The position numbers and the translations under genes are program-made. This document shows, in pieces, positions 42,145 to 52,958 of a stretch of DNA of 64,000 nt (position 1 is the first letter of the stretch; every line of letters begins with the position of its first letter). The notes beneath the pieces were generated by a model, which did not search any database, was not told where the DNA came from, and worked only from the letters and a program-made list of their open reading frames with translations. The stretch is from an uncultured Collinsella sp. (GTDB lineage: Bacteria; Actinomycetota; Coriobacteriia; Coriobacteriales; Coriobacteriaceae). The stretch covers positions 12,214-76,213 of the forward strand of contig CAJLUE010000002.1 of assembly GCA_905209765.1 (NCBI GenBank). Reading direction: 5' to 3'.

Positions 42145-42528
42145 CTAGAAACCAAGGCCAAAGCCCATTCCGGTAATCGCCGAGTACATAAAGTAAACGT
42201 TGACCACGTTGAGGAACACACCCGTGATGCAGCCGTTACGCAGGTAGCGCTCGCACGCAAGACGTGCCATCACAGCGGAGTCCTCATTGTTCTTTGCCTG
42301 GCGTCCCGCCGTAAAGTACGTCGCCACGCCGAGCAGCAGGTTGAGCACCGGCAGTGCCAGCAACTCGTAGCTCTTGCCCCAGCGCGTCACCTCGCCGGCG
42401 GCGTTAAACTTCGTTGCCACCTCGGGGCCAATGTTGGGGATAACACACGCTGCAACCACCAGCGGAATCACCGCAAGTACGAGCAGCGCAATACCCATGT
42501 AGCCAGCTTTTTTGCCATATTTAAACAT
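42145..42528 (-). CDS. DUF1648-like membrane protein
   Basis: 127 residues with three hydrophobic segments (about 10-32, 58-75, 100-120). IGPEVATKFNAAGEVTRWGK matches the DUF1648 pattern in which a loop reads HFNAxGEVDRWG. Such proteins occur with SdpI-type immunity and regulators, function mostly unknown. It follows ychF by 11 bases in the same direction. Confidence 0.65.
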   Translation of the reverse strand: MFKYGKKAGYMGIALLVLAVIPLVVAACVIPNIGPEVATKFNAAGEVTRWGKSYELLALPVLNLLLGVATYFTAGRQAKNNEDSAVMARLACERYLRNGCITGVFLNVVNVYFMYSAITGMGFGLGF

Positions 42529-42539
42529 GCGCGTCGTCC

Positions 42540-43616
<1,077 letters not shown>

Positions 43617-43660
43617 GACAGCTCCTTTTGGTACAGGTACTTCAAACTTCATAAGTATAG

Positions 43661-43701
43661 CGCCGCCGCAGCATCCGGGCGAATCCGGACACCGCGGCGG
43701 C
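43661..43701. repeat. GC-rich hairpin between operons
   Basis: CGCCGCCGC (43661-43669) pairs with GCGGCGGCG about 24 bases away, with an inner CCGG/CCGG. No T-run; possibly a weak terminator for the GH4 gene. Confidence 0.4.
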
Positions 43702-43743
43702 GCAAATGAAGCAGAGATGCGTGAGGGTTCGAGACAGCAGTCT

Positions 43744-45087
43744 TTACTTAAGCTCAGGCCAGAAATCCTTGTTGGCCTCGATAAGCTCGTCCAGGATCTG
43801 CTTGGCAACGCTTGCCGAAGGAATGGTCTTGGAGAGCGTGAGCGCCTGCCAGAGCTTCTGGTAGCTGCCCTCGACCCAAGCCTGGACAACGAGCTTCTCG
43901 ACGGAAACCTGCTGCTCCATCAGGCCCTTCTGGAACTGCGGGATCGGGCCCTGGCAGATCTTCTCAAAGCCGTTGGAGCCAACGATGCAAGGCACCTCGA
44001 CCATGGCCGTCGGGTCGAAGTTGGGCACAGCACCATCGTTGGGGACGATCAGCAGGAAGCGCTCGAGCGTGTTCTCGGCCAGCGCGCAGGCAAGGTCGAC
44101 GATGTAGTTGGCGTGTACGTCGGGCTCAAAGCCGCCGTCCTTGGCAGTGCCCTTGGCGATGATGTCGCGGCAAGCGCCAAAGACCTTCTTCTCGCGGCCG
44201 TCCATAACCTCATTGGCGCGAGTGTAGTTGGGGTCAGACGTCTCGACAACATAGTCCGGATACAGGTAGTACTTGAGGTAGGTGTTGGGAATCGTCTCGG
44301 GATCGACAGCATAGACATCCTTGGCCTTGCCGAAGGTGTGAATCCAGCTCTCCTCGACGTGCTGCTCCTTACCGGCCTCGTGCTCAATGCCGTCCAAGTA
44401 GCCGTTCTTTGCCATGTGCTCCTTGATCTGCGGCATGAGGTCGTTACCCTCCTTGTCGTAGATCTTGCTCCACCAACCAAAGTGGTTGAGGCCGTAGTAG
44501 CTATACTGCAGCTCGCGACGATCCTTGATGCCGCACATACGGCTCATCTTGTCCATGAGGTCGATCGGCATGTCGCAGATGTTGATGATGCGGCTGTTGG
44601 GGCGCAGCACGCGGCAGGCCTCGGCGACGATGGCCGCGGGGTTGGAGTAGTTGAGCATCCAAGCGTTGGGGCTGTACTTCTCCATGTAGTCGAGAATCTC
44701 GATGACACCACCGATGGAGCGCATGCCGTAGGCGATACCGCCGGCACCGCAGGTCTCTTGGCCAACGCAGCCGTACTTGAGAGGAATCTTCTCGTCGAGC
44801 TCACGCATGGCGTACAGGCCGACGCGGATGTGAGCAAGGACGAAATCGGTCCCGGTGAATGCAGTCTCGGGGTCGGTGGTGTAGCTAAACTCAACCTCGG
44901 GGGCGTTCTCGTGGAAGTAGATCTCGCAGGCCTTTGCCACGATCTCCTGGCGCTCGGCGTTGTTGTCGTAGAAGGTCACCTTGTTGACCGGGAAGCGGTC
45001 GCGCTCCTCAAGCAGCATCAGGGCAATGCCCGGAGTGAAGGTAGAGCCACCGCCGGCAATGGTCACGGCATAGTTTTTCTTGGACAT
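43744..45087 (-). CDS. GH4 6-phospho-alpha-glucosidase
   Basis: 447 residues from an ATG with GAGGAGG upstream. TIAGGGSTFTPG near the start binds NAD+, and INICDMPIDLMDKM carries the metal-binding Cys of family 4 glycosidases of the 6-phospho-alpha-glucosidase type. YYGLNHFGWW is also typical. It cleaves 6-phospho-maltose-like sugars by an oxidation-elimination route with Mn2+ and NAD+. It follows the PTS permease gene that would import and phosphorylate the sugar. Confidence 0.92.
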   Translation of the reverse strand: MSKKNYAVTIAGGGSTFTPGIALMLLEERDRFPVNKVTFYDNNAERQEIVAKACEIYFHENAPEVEFSYTTDPETAFTGTDFVLAHIRVGLYAMRELDEKIPLKYGCVGQETCGAGGIAYGMRSIGGVIEILDYMEKYSPNAWMLNYSNPAAIVAEACRVLRPNSRIINICDMPIDLMDKMSRMCGIKDRRELQYSYYGLNHFGWWSKIYDKEGNDLMPQIKEHMAKNGYLDGIEHEAGKEQHVEESWIHTFGKAKDVYAVDPETIPNTYLKYYLYPDYVVETSDPNYTRANEVMDGREKKVFGACRDIIAKGTAKDGGFEPDVHANYIVDLACALAENTLERFLLIVPNDGAVPNFDPTAMVEVPCIVGSNGFEKICQGPIPQFQKGLMEQQVSVEKLVVQAWVEGSYQKLWQALTLSKTIPSASVAKQILDELIEANKDFWPELK

Positions 45088-45183
45088 GATGTCCTCCTCA
45101 TTCTGGCCGCTTGCTCAATCCATCCCCGCACGCGGCCTGTACGGTTTGGAATTGTTACCTAGAAGTGGAGTTTTTTATCTCTA

Positions 45184-45217
45184 GAATCGGCCTTGCGGTG
45201 CATACCGGCTCTGCAAG
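45184..45217. repeat. hairpin between PTS and GH4 genes
   Basis: ATCGGCCTTGC pairs with GCAAGGCCGAT. Without a T-run it is more likely an mRNA-stabilising or processing stem than a full terminator. Confidence 0.5.
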
Positions 45218-45242
45218 GCCGATTGTTTCGATGGACGATGGT

Positions 45243-46853
45243 TTACAGAAGACTCTCGAACTTCAGAAGACTCTCGAACTTCTCGCGAACCTGCGGGACG
45301 GTAAGGCCGACGATGACCTGGATTGACTGACCTTGGACCACCAAGCCATGCGTACCGATCGCCTTGAAGGAAGCCTCGGGTGCAACGACGCTCTTGTCCT
45401 TGACGTTAACGCGCAGACGGGTAGCGCAGTTAGTTACATCGATGATGTTATCCGTGCCACCGAGCAGATCGAGGATGTTCTCGGCAAGCACCAAGCGCTC
45501 ATCATCTTTACTCTGGGCGACCGATTTGCCAGCAGCAGCACCGCCCTGCTTTTGCTTGTAGTCGGCCTTGGACTTGAGCTCGACCTCAACATCGTCATCC
45601 TCGCGACCGGGGGTCTTAAAGTCGAACTTGACGATCAGGAAACGGAAGACCACGACCCAAAGGGCGGTAAAGCACAGACCGACAAGGATGGAGATGGCGT
45701 ACTGCAGACCGTGTGCGGCCCAAAGGGGCAGCCAGTCCCACGAGAGCATCGAGATGATGCCTCCGTCAAAGATGCCCACGACGCCAAGGAGGTTTTGAGC
45801 CATGCAGCCGAGCGCTCCGAGCACACAGTGGACGACGAACAGGCCGGGCGCAATGAACAGGAAGGTGAAGTCAAGCGGCTCGGTGATACCGCAAAGCATA
45901 GCGGTAAGGGTGACCGGGATCAGCAGAGCCTTGACGCGCTGCTTGCGCTCGGGTTTGGCGGTCATATAAAACGCAATGGCGACGCCAAGCGAGCCGAAGA
46001 CCTTAGTCCAACCAGGGCAGGTATAGGCAGCCCAGGGTGCAGCATCCTTAAGAGCAATGCTCGGATCGGCAGCCAATTGGGGCAGGATGTTGGCCCAAGC
46101 AGCAAAGATGCCGCCGTTGACCGCCGCGTTGTCGTAATAGAACGGCGTATAGATAAAGTGGTGCAGGCCTGTAGGAATCAGCACGCGCTCGAAGAAAGCA
46201 AAGACGCCCACGCCAAACGTACCGGCGGAAAGAATGAATCCCTGGAAGGCGGCGATAGCAGCCTGAACATGCGGCCACACCAGGCAGGCGATAAGAGCGA
46301 CCGGAACCATAACGAAGAAACCGATCATATAGATGAACACGGAGCCCGAGAACACGCCCAACCACTCGGGAAGCTCGGTATCGAAGAACTTGTTATGCAG
46401 CATCGTGGCGATACCAGAGATAATGAGTGCGCCCATGATGCCCATGTCAAGCGTTTTGATGCTTGCGATAGTGGCAAGACCGGTGCCGCTGCCCGCCTCG
46501 ACAGAGTAGTCGACACCAAAGACAGGGCCCCACTGCCCCAAGATTGTGCTTACAAAGTAGTTGAAGGTAAGGTAGATGGCCAAAGCCTCCATGCAGCAGC
46601 GAGCGTTCTGCTTGTTCGCGAGCGAGATTGGCAACGCTACGCAAAACAGCAACGGCATCTGGTTAAAGAGCGTCCAACCACCCTGGAGCAGCACATTCCA
46701 GCAATCAAACCAAAGATGGCCCGCAGTGGCCATCTCGCCAAAGATCGCCTCGGTGGTAAACAACGTACCCAGGCCAACGACAATTCCGGAAAATGCGAAA
46801 AGAATTGCAGGCGTGTACATTGCACCGCCGAAACGTTGTATCTTTTGCATCAT
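45243..46853 (-). CDS. alpha-glucoside PTS permease, EIICB
   Basis: 536 residues. The ATG at 46853 gives MMQKIQRFGGAMYTPAILFA, the usual start of GlvC/MalX-like EIIC proteins. About ten membrane helices form the EIIC channel, then the EIIB domain with its phosphorylated Cys in DVTNCATRLRV (about residue 480). No EIIA domain, so a separate EIIA must donate phosphate. The C-terminus reads KFESLLKFESLL owing to an 18-base tandem duplication. Likely regulated by the GntR protein at 48302. Confidence 0.92.
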   Translation of the reverse strand: MMQKIQRFGGAMYTPAILFAFSGIVVGLGTLFTTEAIFGEMATAGHLWFDCWNVLLQGGWTLFNQMPLLFCVALPISLANKQNARCCMEALAIYLTFNYFVSTILGQWGPVFGVDYSVEAGSGTGLATIASIKTLDMGIMGALIISGIATMLHNKFFDTELPEWLGVFSGSVFIYMIGFFVMVPVALIACLVWPHVQAAIAAFQGFILSAGTFGVGVFAFFERVLIPTGLHHFIYTPFYYDNAAVNGGIFAAWANILPQLAADPSIALKDAAPWAAYTCPGWTKVFGSLGVAIAFYMTAKPERKQRVKALLIPVTLTAMLCGITEPLDFTFLFIAPGLFVVHCVLGALGCMAQNLLGVVGIFDGGIISMLSWDWLPLWAAHGLQYAISILVGLCFTALWVVVFRFLIVKFDFKTPGREDDDVEVELKSKADYKQKQGGAAAGKSVAQSKDDERLVLAENILDLLGGTDNIIDVTNCATRLRVNVKDKSVVAPEASFKAIGTHGLVVQGQSIQVIVGLTVPQVREKFESLLKFESLL

Positions 46854-47210
46854 GACGGGGAATCCCCCTCTCTTCATTCGGAGCGACTGCGGTTTTGGCT
46901 TCACTCGAGACCGCAGACGCGCCGTTTGCGTGTACCTCGTGCAATAGGACGGGTGGGCCCGCTTCCCTGACTTCTTGCGCTTCCATTTTTATCATATCAC
47001 TTATCTAGACAAGTTAATACGGTTTCTATGTTCGGTCAGCGGTCGATTATTGGCCGTAAACGGTATAAGTCCAGTATTTTACCTGCTAAATCTGACATAG
47101 CTGATGGCTGCATTTTAAATTTCTTTTCTACTTGTCTAGATATGCTTGTCTGTATCTATAGACATGCCTATACTTCATTACAACATTCACCGCCACGTTA
47201 AGGAGTCACC
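46854..47210. promoter_or_regulatory. divergent promoter region with GntR-type operators
   Basis: ACTTATCTAGACAAGT (46999-47014) and the related ACTTGTCTAGATATG (47130-47144) share the palindromic core CTTGTCTAGACAAG. GTCT-N8-AGAC follows near 47148-47163. One site lies by the PTS promoter, the others by the dehydrogenase promoter. The region is AT-rich with no gene. Confidence 0.65.
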
Positions 47211-48236
47211 ATGAAAAGCGCGGTCTTCTATGGAAAGCACGACCTCAGAGTCGAGGAATCGGCAAAGCCGGCCGTGGGCAGGCGCGACGTTCTGATCAAC
47301 GTCAAAGCTTGCGGCGTCTGCGGCACCGACGTTCATATCTATGAAGGCGACAAGGGTGCAGCCGACGTTACCCCGCCCACGATCCTTGGTCATGAGTTTG
47401 CGGGCGTTGTCGAGGCCGTGGGCAGCGACGTCGCCGGCTTTAAACCGGGCGATCGCGTGTGCATCGACCCAAACCATCCCTGCGGCTGCTGCGAACCCTG
47501 CCGCGACGGAATCAACCACTACTGCGAGCATATGACCGGTTACGGCACCACCGTTAACGGCGGCTTTGCCGAGTACTGCTCCGTCGATATGCAGCAAGTC
47601 TACAAGTTGGGCGATCACACCAGCTTTGAGCAGGGTGCTATGACCGAGCCCGTCGCCTGCTGCCTGCACGGCATCGACATGTGCAACATCAAGCCCGGCA
47701 GCACAGTTGTCGTTATCGGCGGTGGCATGATCGGTCTGCTCATGATGCAGCTTGCTAAAAACGCCGGCGCCACCAAGGTCGTCTTGCTCGAGCCTGTCGA
47801 AGGCAAGCGCGAGGTTGCGCTCAAACTCGGCGCCGACGTGGCAATTGATTCCATCCACGAGGACGTCCCGGCCCGCCTGAAGCAGGAGGGCGTCGGCAAC
47901 GTCGACGTCGTTATCGAGTGTGTTGGCAAGCCCGTCACCATCGAGCAGGCCATCCAGATCGCCGGCCACAAGGCTACGGTCATGATGTTCGGCCTCACCA
48001 AGCCCGATGAGACAATCACCGTCAAGCCCTTCGAGGTCTTCCAGAAGGAGCTTGTGCTTACCTCGTCCTACATCAACCCTTATACGCAGCGTCGCGCGCT
48101 CGAGCTCATCGACTCTGGCAGGCTCGACGTATCCTCGATGGTCGCCAAGGTGGCTTCCCTCGACGAACTCGGCGCCATCCTGTCAGACCCAGCTCTGCGC
48201 GCCATGGGTAAATATATAATCGACCCCAGCAAGTAA
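47211..48236 (+). CDS. zinc-dependent sugar-alcohol/alcohol dehydrogenase (MDR family)
   Basis: 341 residues. CGVCGTDVH (catalytic zinc Cys, about 37), GHEFAGVVEAVG, the structural zinc loop HPCGCCEPCRDGINHYC, and the NAD-binding VVIGGGMIGLLMMQ are all present. It resembles sorbitol, galactitol-phosphate and threonine dehydrogenases; substrate not determined. Divergent from the PTS gene and followed by the GntR regulator, so it probably acts on a sugar or polyol of that regulon. Confidence 0.88.
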   Translation: MKSAVFYGKHDLRVEESAKPAVGRRDVLINVKACGVCGTDVHIYEGDKGAADVTPPTILGHEFAGVVEAVGSDVAGFKPGDRVCIDPNHPCGCCEPCRDGINHYCEHMTGYGTTVNGGFAEYCSVDMQQVYKLGDHTSFEQGAMTEPVACCLHGIDMCNIKPGSTVVVIGGGMIGLLMMQLAKNAGATKVVLLEPVEGKREVALKLGADVAIDSIHEDVPARLKQEGVGNVDVVIECVGKPVTIEQAIQIAGHKATVMMFGLTKPDETITVKPFEVFQKELVLTSSYINPYTQRRALELIDSGRLDVSSMVAKVASLDELGAILSDPALRAMGKYIIDPSK

Positions 48237-48301
48237 ATCGATCGACACCTGCGCGAGCAGTCCTCATCCACCGCTCGCGCACTCAGCTCTAGGAGACCGT
48301 C

Positions 48302-49057
48302 ATGGCGCGAGCCATCTTCCAAACCATTTATGACAACGTGAAGCAGTCAATTGACGACGGCACATACGCATATCTAAGCTATCTGCCTTCGGAGACTGAA
48401 CTCACGCAGCTGTTTGGCTGTTCGCGCATGACGGTCCGTCGCGCCATCTCGATGCTTGCGGCAGATGGATACGTGCTCCCCCAGCAAGGCAAAGGCATGC
48501 GCGTCATTCGCAACATCAGTGACGAGACGAATCGTGGTGGCGGCGGACTCGAGACCTTTAAGGAAATCGCAGCCAGCCGAGGCTTTGAGCTCAAAACGGT
48601 TGCCACTGTCTTTGAGCTCCTCGTCTGTAACAAGGCGCTCTCCAGGATTACCGGGTTTCCCGAAGGCTGCGAGCTCACGCGCGCCAAACGCATCCGCTAT
48701 GCAGACGGACATGCCGTGTGCTCCGACGACTCCTATTACCTAAGCTCACAGGTACCGGGACTGACACCCGAGATTGTCAACGATTCGATTTATCGTTACC
48801 TCGAAGAAGATCTTGGCATTAAGATTGCCACGGGCAAACGCGATGTAACGATTGAGCATCCCACGCCCGAGGATGCACGCGTGCTCGATCTCGACGACTT
48901 TAACGCACTCGCCGTTATACGCGGACAGACCTACAACGCCGACGGCATCCTTATGGAATACACCGAGACAAAGCAGGTTCCCAGCTTCTTTTTACTCCAC
49001 GAAACGGTCACCCGCCGCAATAACGGCAGCGAGACCCATCAGAGCAGCATGGGCTAA
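48302..49057 (+). CDS. GntR-family regulator with UTRA domain
   Basis: 251 residues. The winged helix is at about 10-75 (YLPSETELTQLFGCSRMTVR) and the UTRA effector domain at about 95-240, as in TreR and other sugar-phosphate sensors. It likely represses the PTS-GH4 genes and the dehydrogenase through the TCTAGA palindromes at 46999 and 47130, released by a phosphorylated alpha-glucoside. Confidence 0.88.
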   Translation: MARAIFQTIYDNVKQSIDDGTYAYLSYLPSETELTQLFGCSRMTVRRAISMLAADGYVLPQQGKGMRVIRNISDETNRGGGGLETFKEIAASRGFELKTVATVFELLVCNKALSRITGFPEGCELTRAKRIRYADGHAVCSDDSYYLSSQVPGLTPEIVNDSIYRYLEEDLGIKIATGKRDVTIEHPTPEDARVLDLDDFNALAVIRGQTYNADGILMEYTETKQVPSFFLLHETVTRRNNGSETHQSSMG

Positions 49058-49066
49058 CCATCTATT

Positions 49067-49138
49067 AGTTGCGGTGGAATAGTTCCTAGAATGGCCAGCT
49101 TAAGGGCAAGACGGGAACTATTCCACCGCAACTTTTTT
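49067..49138. terminator. bidirectional terminator with 20 bp stem
   Basis: AGTTGCGGTGGAATAGTTCC (49067-49086) pairs perfectly with 49114-49133, followed by T6 on the plus strand. It separates the GntR gene from the convergent ferredoxin gene. Confidence 0.85.
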
Positions 49139-49188
49139 GGCCGGCGGGGCAGCACCTGTCCCACCGGCCATCATGTACGCTCTTTTAG

Positions 49189-50442
49189 CTAGTCCGCGAG
49201 CTTTTCCACCTGATCGAGCATCTTGTCAAGCTTGGCCTTTGCCTCAGCCTTGACCTTCTCAGCTTCTTCGTGAGCCTTCGCCTTCTGGGCGGCCTTTTCC
49301 TCGGCCTCGGGATCGACGACGACCAGGTTGGATGCATCATGCTCAACCAACTTAAGCGCATGCTCGGGGCACACCTTGACGCAGGCTCCGCAACCTAAGC
49401 AATACGTGGATTCCAGTGCAAAGCGACCGCTTCCCACCAAATCGCAGGCAAACGTGGGGCACACGTTGACGCACTCGCCGCACGACGTGCACTTGTCAAA
49501 ATCGCATTCCGGCGTGCTCACCTGCATGTTCTGAGCAAGCTCGGGGTGGTTTTGCAATGTTGAGAGCACCAGCTGGCGACCGTGCGTGAGCGAACGGCGA
49601 CGCTTGGTCGTCGTGGTGCCGCACATGGTGTTGAGTGTGCACTCCAGCTGGGTAATCTGATGGCGATGGGCCTTGAGCTTTTGCGTCACCGAGGCCAGCG
49701 CCGCCGTCGCCGGATTGAGCTTGGTCACCGTCAGGCCCGTGGTACGGGCAATCTTTTCCATGTACTCCTTGCGCTCGTACTCGCGAAGCTTATGGCACTT
49801 GAGGCTCTTGGGGTCGACCTCCAGGCCCATACCCGTGCCGGACCACTCCTCGGCCTTCGCAATCGCCTCGCCCAGAATGTCCTCACCGCCGGTGTTGCGG
49901 CATTTATCGCACACGCCCAGCGGCAGGTAGACGCTCACGTTGGGATAGTCGGCCAGCACCGAGAACCAAGTCTCGGCCGTAATATCGCCCACGCAGGCAA
50001 CGACGACCTCGTTTTCGCGCGGCATGCGCTTGAGGGCGCGCGTGCAGGTGACGTAGGCGGTCTCGTGGCTCGTAGCGGCAGAGACGATATCGTCATACAG
50101 GTTTTTGGGCGCCAGGCGCGGCGAGATGATCGCCTCGGTCGGGCAGGCAGCGGCGCACAGACCGCACTTGCGGCAGGAGTCGAGGATCTCAATGGCGTCT
50201 TCCTCGACCTCGATAGCGTTGACCGGGCACACGTCCATGCACGCGGTGCAGCCGCTCTTTTCGTTTTTGCAGGTCAGGCACGGAATGGTATTGCCGCGCG
50301 GGCGCTCCTTGTAGTCGGCAGGATTCCACTGCGGCGCCGACGGATCGAGTGCATCGGTCACGCCGCCAAGCGGGTTTTTAAGAAAGTCGAAACCCTTGCT
50401 GATCTCGATAATGTCATCAAACAGATCGTGTTCCTGCGCCAT
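49189..50442 (-). CDS. multi-cluster ferredoxin-type iron-sulfur protein
   Basis: 417 residues from an ATG with GGGAGGGG upstream. Paired 4Fe-4S motifs occur in the N-terminal third (CTACMDVCP, CRKCGLCAAACP) and near the C-terminus (CTSCGECVNVCP, CLGCGACVKVCP); additional cysteines occur at CLTCKNEKSGC and CDKCRNTGG. A lysine/alanine/glutamate-rich coiled tail ends it. It probably passes electrons to an unidentified partner. No redox partner gene is adjacent. Confidence 0.75.
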   Translation of the reverse strand: MAQEHDLFDDIIEISKGFDFLKNPLGGVTDALDPSAPQWNPADYKERPRGNTIPCLTCKNEKSGCTACMDVCPVNAIEVEEDAIEILDSCRKCGLCAAACPTEAIISPRLAPKNLYDDIVSAATSHETAYVTCTRALKRMPRENEVVVACVGDITAETWFSVLADYPNVSVYLPLGVCDKCRNTGGEDILGEAIAKAEEWSGTGMGLEVDPKSLKCHKLREYERKEYMEKIARTTGLTVTKLNPATAALASVTQKLKAHRHQITQLECTLNTMCGTTTTKRRRSLTHGRQLVLSTLQNHPELAQNMQVSTPECDFDKCTSCGECVNVCPTFACDLVGSGRFALESTYCLGCGACVKVCPEHALKLVEHDASNLVVVDPEAEEKAAQKAKAHEEAEKVKAEAKAKLDKMLDQVEKLAD

Positions 50443-50593
50443 GCGCGGCCCCTCCCTGAGCAGTGCAAACAAGCAAGAGATAATGATACGCTATCGGCCC
50501 ACGCCTCGGGCAAATTACACGCGGCGCACCTTTGAGGCAAATAGTCTACGGCCTATCGCCGCCTCGATTACACAAGGCCAATCAAGTGCCAAG

Positions 50594-51661
50594 CTATGCC
50601 TCGCGCATGAGCTGCACGAGCTTTTGTTTGGTCATCTTGGCCTGCTCGTTGGCCATGTTGCGTTCGTTTCTAAAGACCGCATCCGCAACGCTCATCAGGT
50701 CGGCATCGGAAATCTCGCCAAGTCCCAGCTCCGCGAGCGTCGTCGGTAGGCCGACGCGCTGGCTAAACTCGAGCACCTGTTCAAGCTCGGGCGCACGCTC
50801 CAGACGAAGCTGGACCACCAGACCAAACGCTACGGCCTCGCCGTGCATGGCCTTGCACTCGGGCAGGATCGTCAACCCGTTGGCGATGGCATGCGCCAAC
50901 GCCAAGCCACCGCTCTCAAAGCCAACACCCGAGAGCAGAATATTGCACTCGATCAGGCGCTCAACCGCCGGCGATATACGGCCCTTTTTGAGGTCGCGCT
51001 TGGCAGCGACGCCGCACTCCATGAGTGTGTCATAGCAGGCACGAGCCGCAACCAAGGCCAAGTGTCCCGGCGCGCCACCGTGCTCGTTGGCGCCGTGCGC
51101 CGCGGCGCACGAACGCGCCTCGAAATACGTTGCCAGCGCGTCGCCCATGCCAGCGACCGTCATACGCAGCGGAGCCGCCGCAACCACGTTGGTATCGACC
51201 ACGACCAGGTCTGGATTCTTCTCGAGCATCAGGTAGCGGTCGAACGACCCATCCTCGTGATACAGCACCGAAATCGCGCTGCACGGACCGTCCATCGAAG
51301 CTGCCGTGGGGCATACGCACAACGGCAGCTCGGCATAAAACGCAACGGCCTTAGCGATATCGAGCATCTTGCCGCCGCCAATACCCACCACCATGTCGCA
51401 ATACTCGGCCTGGGCCTCCTTAGCCATTTTTACAACGACCTCTTCCGTACACGGACCGTCATAAATCTTAAAGAACGGCTCGCTTAGATCTTCGTCCAGA
51501 AATCCATCGACGATCTGCCTGCACAGCCGATCCTCGGTGCCCTGGTCAAACAAGACATAGGCAGCGCAGCCCAACCATGACAAATACCTGCCCTGACGCG
51601 AGAGCTCACCCGGCCCCTGAACATACCGACCGGGACCGCCGTAAACCATAGGAAGCGCCAT
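50594..51661 (-). CDS. GldA-like iron-type dehydrogenase
   Basis: 355 residues. VVGIGGGKMLDIAKAVA binds NAD+, and GMGDALATYFEA, ALAHAIANG and MHGEAVAFG supply the Asp-His-His metal site. It resembles the downstream-oriented gldA at 51775-52875 over its whole length but is clearly diverged. Likely a glycerol or related diol dehydrogenase with changed specificity. It has its own promoter region after the gldA terminator. Confidence 0.82.
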   Translation of the reverse strand: MALPMVYGGPGRYVQGPGELSRQGRYLSWLGCAAYVLFDQGTEDRLCRQIVDGFLDEDLSEPFFKIYDGPCTEEVVVKMAKEAQAEYCDMVVGIGGGKMLDIAKAVAFYAELPLCVCPTAASMDGPCSAISVLYHEDGSFDRYLMLEKNPDLVVVDTNVVAAAPLRMTVAGMGDALATYFEARSCAAAHGANEHGGAPGHLALVAARACYDTLMECGVAAKRDLKKGRISPAVERLIECNILLSGVGFESGGLALAHAIANGLTILPECKAMHGEAVAFGLVVQLRLERAPELEQVLEFSQRVGLPTTLAELGLGEISDADLMSVADAVFRNERNMANEQAKMTKQKLVQLMREA

Positions 51662-51726
51662 ACGAGAATCCGCCCTTCATCAAACAACGATTGGTGCAAA
51701 GTAACCTTACCCCTTTGCACCATAGC

Positions 51727-51760
51727 AAAAAGGGGCAAAGCCATCTGTCGGCTTTGCCCC
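51727..51760 (-). terminator. gldA terminator
   Basis: GGGGCAAAGCC/GGCTTTGCCCC (51732-51742, 51750-51760), followed on the minus strand by TTTTT. Confidence 0.88.
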
Positions 51761-51774
51761 TTCCTTAGCTTGAT

Positions 51775-52875
51775 TTACTCATCCATGAGATAGTAGTGGC
51801 CCAGCGCGTCGGCACCCAGGATGGCGTTTGCGACCATCTCGGGCGTCACCTCAAACGGCATATTGCACATGGTGTCCTCAGGCGCGCACGCGGCCTCGGC
51901 AACAATCATGGCCTTCTCGCGCGTAACCTCGGCAACGCCCAGCTCCTTGAGCGTAACGGGCAGGCCCAGCTCAATGCAGAAGCCCAAGACTTCCTCGAGC
52001 TTCTCGGTCGGGGCATCCTCGAGTACCAGCTGGACGATAGTGCCAAAGGCGACCTTCTCGCCGTGATACATGCTGTGGCACTCGGGCAGCATCGTCAGGC
52101 CATTGTGGATGGCATGAGCAGCAGCAAGGCCCGAGCTCTCAAAGCCAATGCCCGAAAGCAGCGTGTTGGCCTCAATGATGTGATCGACGGCAGGCGTGAG
52201 CGCACCCTTCTCCAGCGCAACCTTGGCCTTGACGCCATCGGCCATAAGCGTCTCATAGCAGAGCTTGGCGAGTGCCAGGCCGGCCATGCCGCCCTTGCCG
52301 CCGGCGCAGGTGCTACCGTCGGCATCGTGCGTCGCCTGGGCCTCAAAGTAGGTTGCGAGCGCATCGCCCATACCGGAAACCGTCAGGCGCACCGGGCTCG
52401 CCGCGATAACCGTCGTATCCATAAGGACGATATTGGGGTTTGCCTTAAGGAAGAGGTACTTGTCGAACTGGCCGTCATCGGTATAGAGCACCGAAAGCGC
52501 CGAGCACGGGGCATCGGTCGAAGCAATGGTGGGGCAAATGATAACCGGGGATTCCAGGTAATAGGCAACGGCCTTCGCGGTGTCGAGGATCTTGCCGCCA
52601 CCGACGCCGACGATGATGTCGCAACCGTTGTCACGGGCGAGCGCAACCAGGCGATCGACCTCGCCCTTGGAGCACTCACCGTTAAAGTCCTCAAACAGCA
52701 GCTCGGCCTTAGCCTCGGCAAAGCCGCCCTCGATCTTGGCACCGACGCGCTTCTTGCCCGAAGGCGTCACGATGACGAGGGCCTTAGCGCCAAGCGGCTC
52801 AACGTAAGAGCCGAGCTTGGCGAGCTCGTCCGGACCCTGGATGTACTTGCTGGGGCTATTGAAAATTGCAGCCAT
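51775..52875 (-). CDS. gldA: glycerol dehydrogenase
   Basis: 366 residues. VGVGGGKILDTAKAVAYY is the NAD site and GMGDALATYFEAQ, AAHAIHNGLTML and MYHGEKVAFG are the zinc-binding Asp and His residues of GldA. It oxidises glycerol to dihydroxyacetone, or works in reverse under anaerobic conditions. It stands between terminators, so it is probably expressed alone. Confidence 0.92.
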   Translation of the reverse strand: MAAIFNSPSKYIQGPDELAKLGSYVEPLGAKALVIVTPSGKKRVGAKIEGGFAEAKAELLFEDFNGECSKGEVDRLVALARDNGCDIIVGVGGGKILDTAKAVAYYLESPVIICPTIASTDAPCSALSVLYTDDGQFDKYLFLKANPNIVLMDTTVIAASPVRLTVSGMGDALATYFEAQATHDADGSTCAGGKGGMAGLALAKLCYETLMADGVKAKVALEKGALTPAVDHIIEANTLLSGIGFESSGLAAAHAIHNGLTMLPECHSMYHGEKVAFGTIVQLVLEDAPTEKLEEVLGFCIELGLPVTLKELGVAEVTREKAMIVAEAACAPEDTMCNMPFEVTPEMVANAILGADALGHYYLMDE

Positions 52876-52894
52876 AACTATCCCATTCTCTAAA

Positions 52895-52936
52895 AGAAAA
52901 AAGAAAGGGGCTCCGTACAGATACGTGCGGAGCCCC
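52895..52936 (-). terminator. terminator of the iron alcohol dehydrogenase
   Basis: GGGGCTCCG/CGGAGCCCC (52907-52915, 52928-52936), followed on the minus strand by a T-rich run. Confidence 0.85.
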
Positions 52937-52958
52937 TCGTTACGATAACAAGAGTCGA

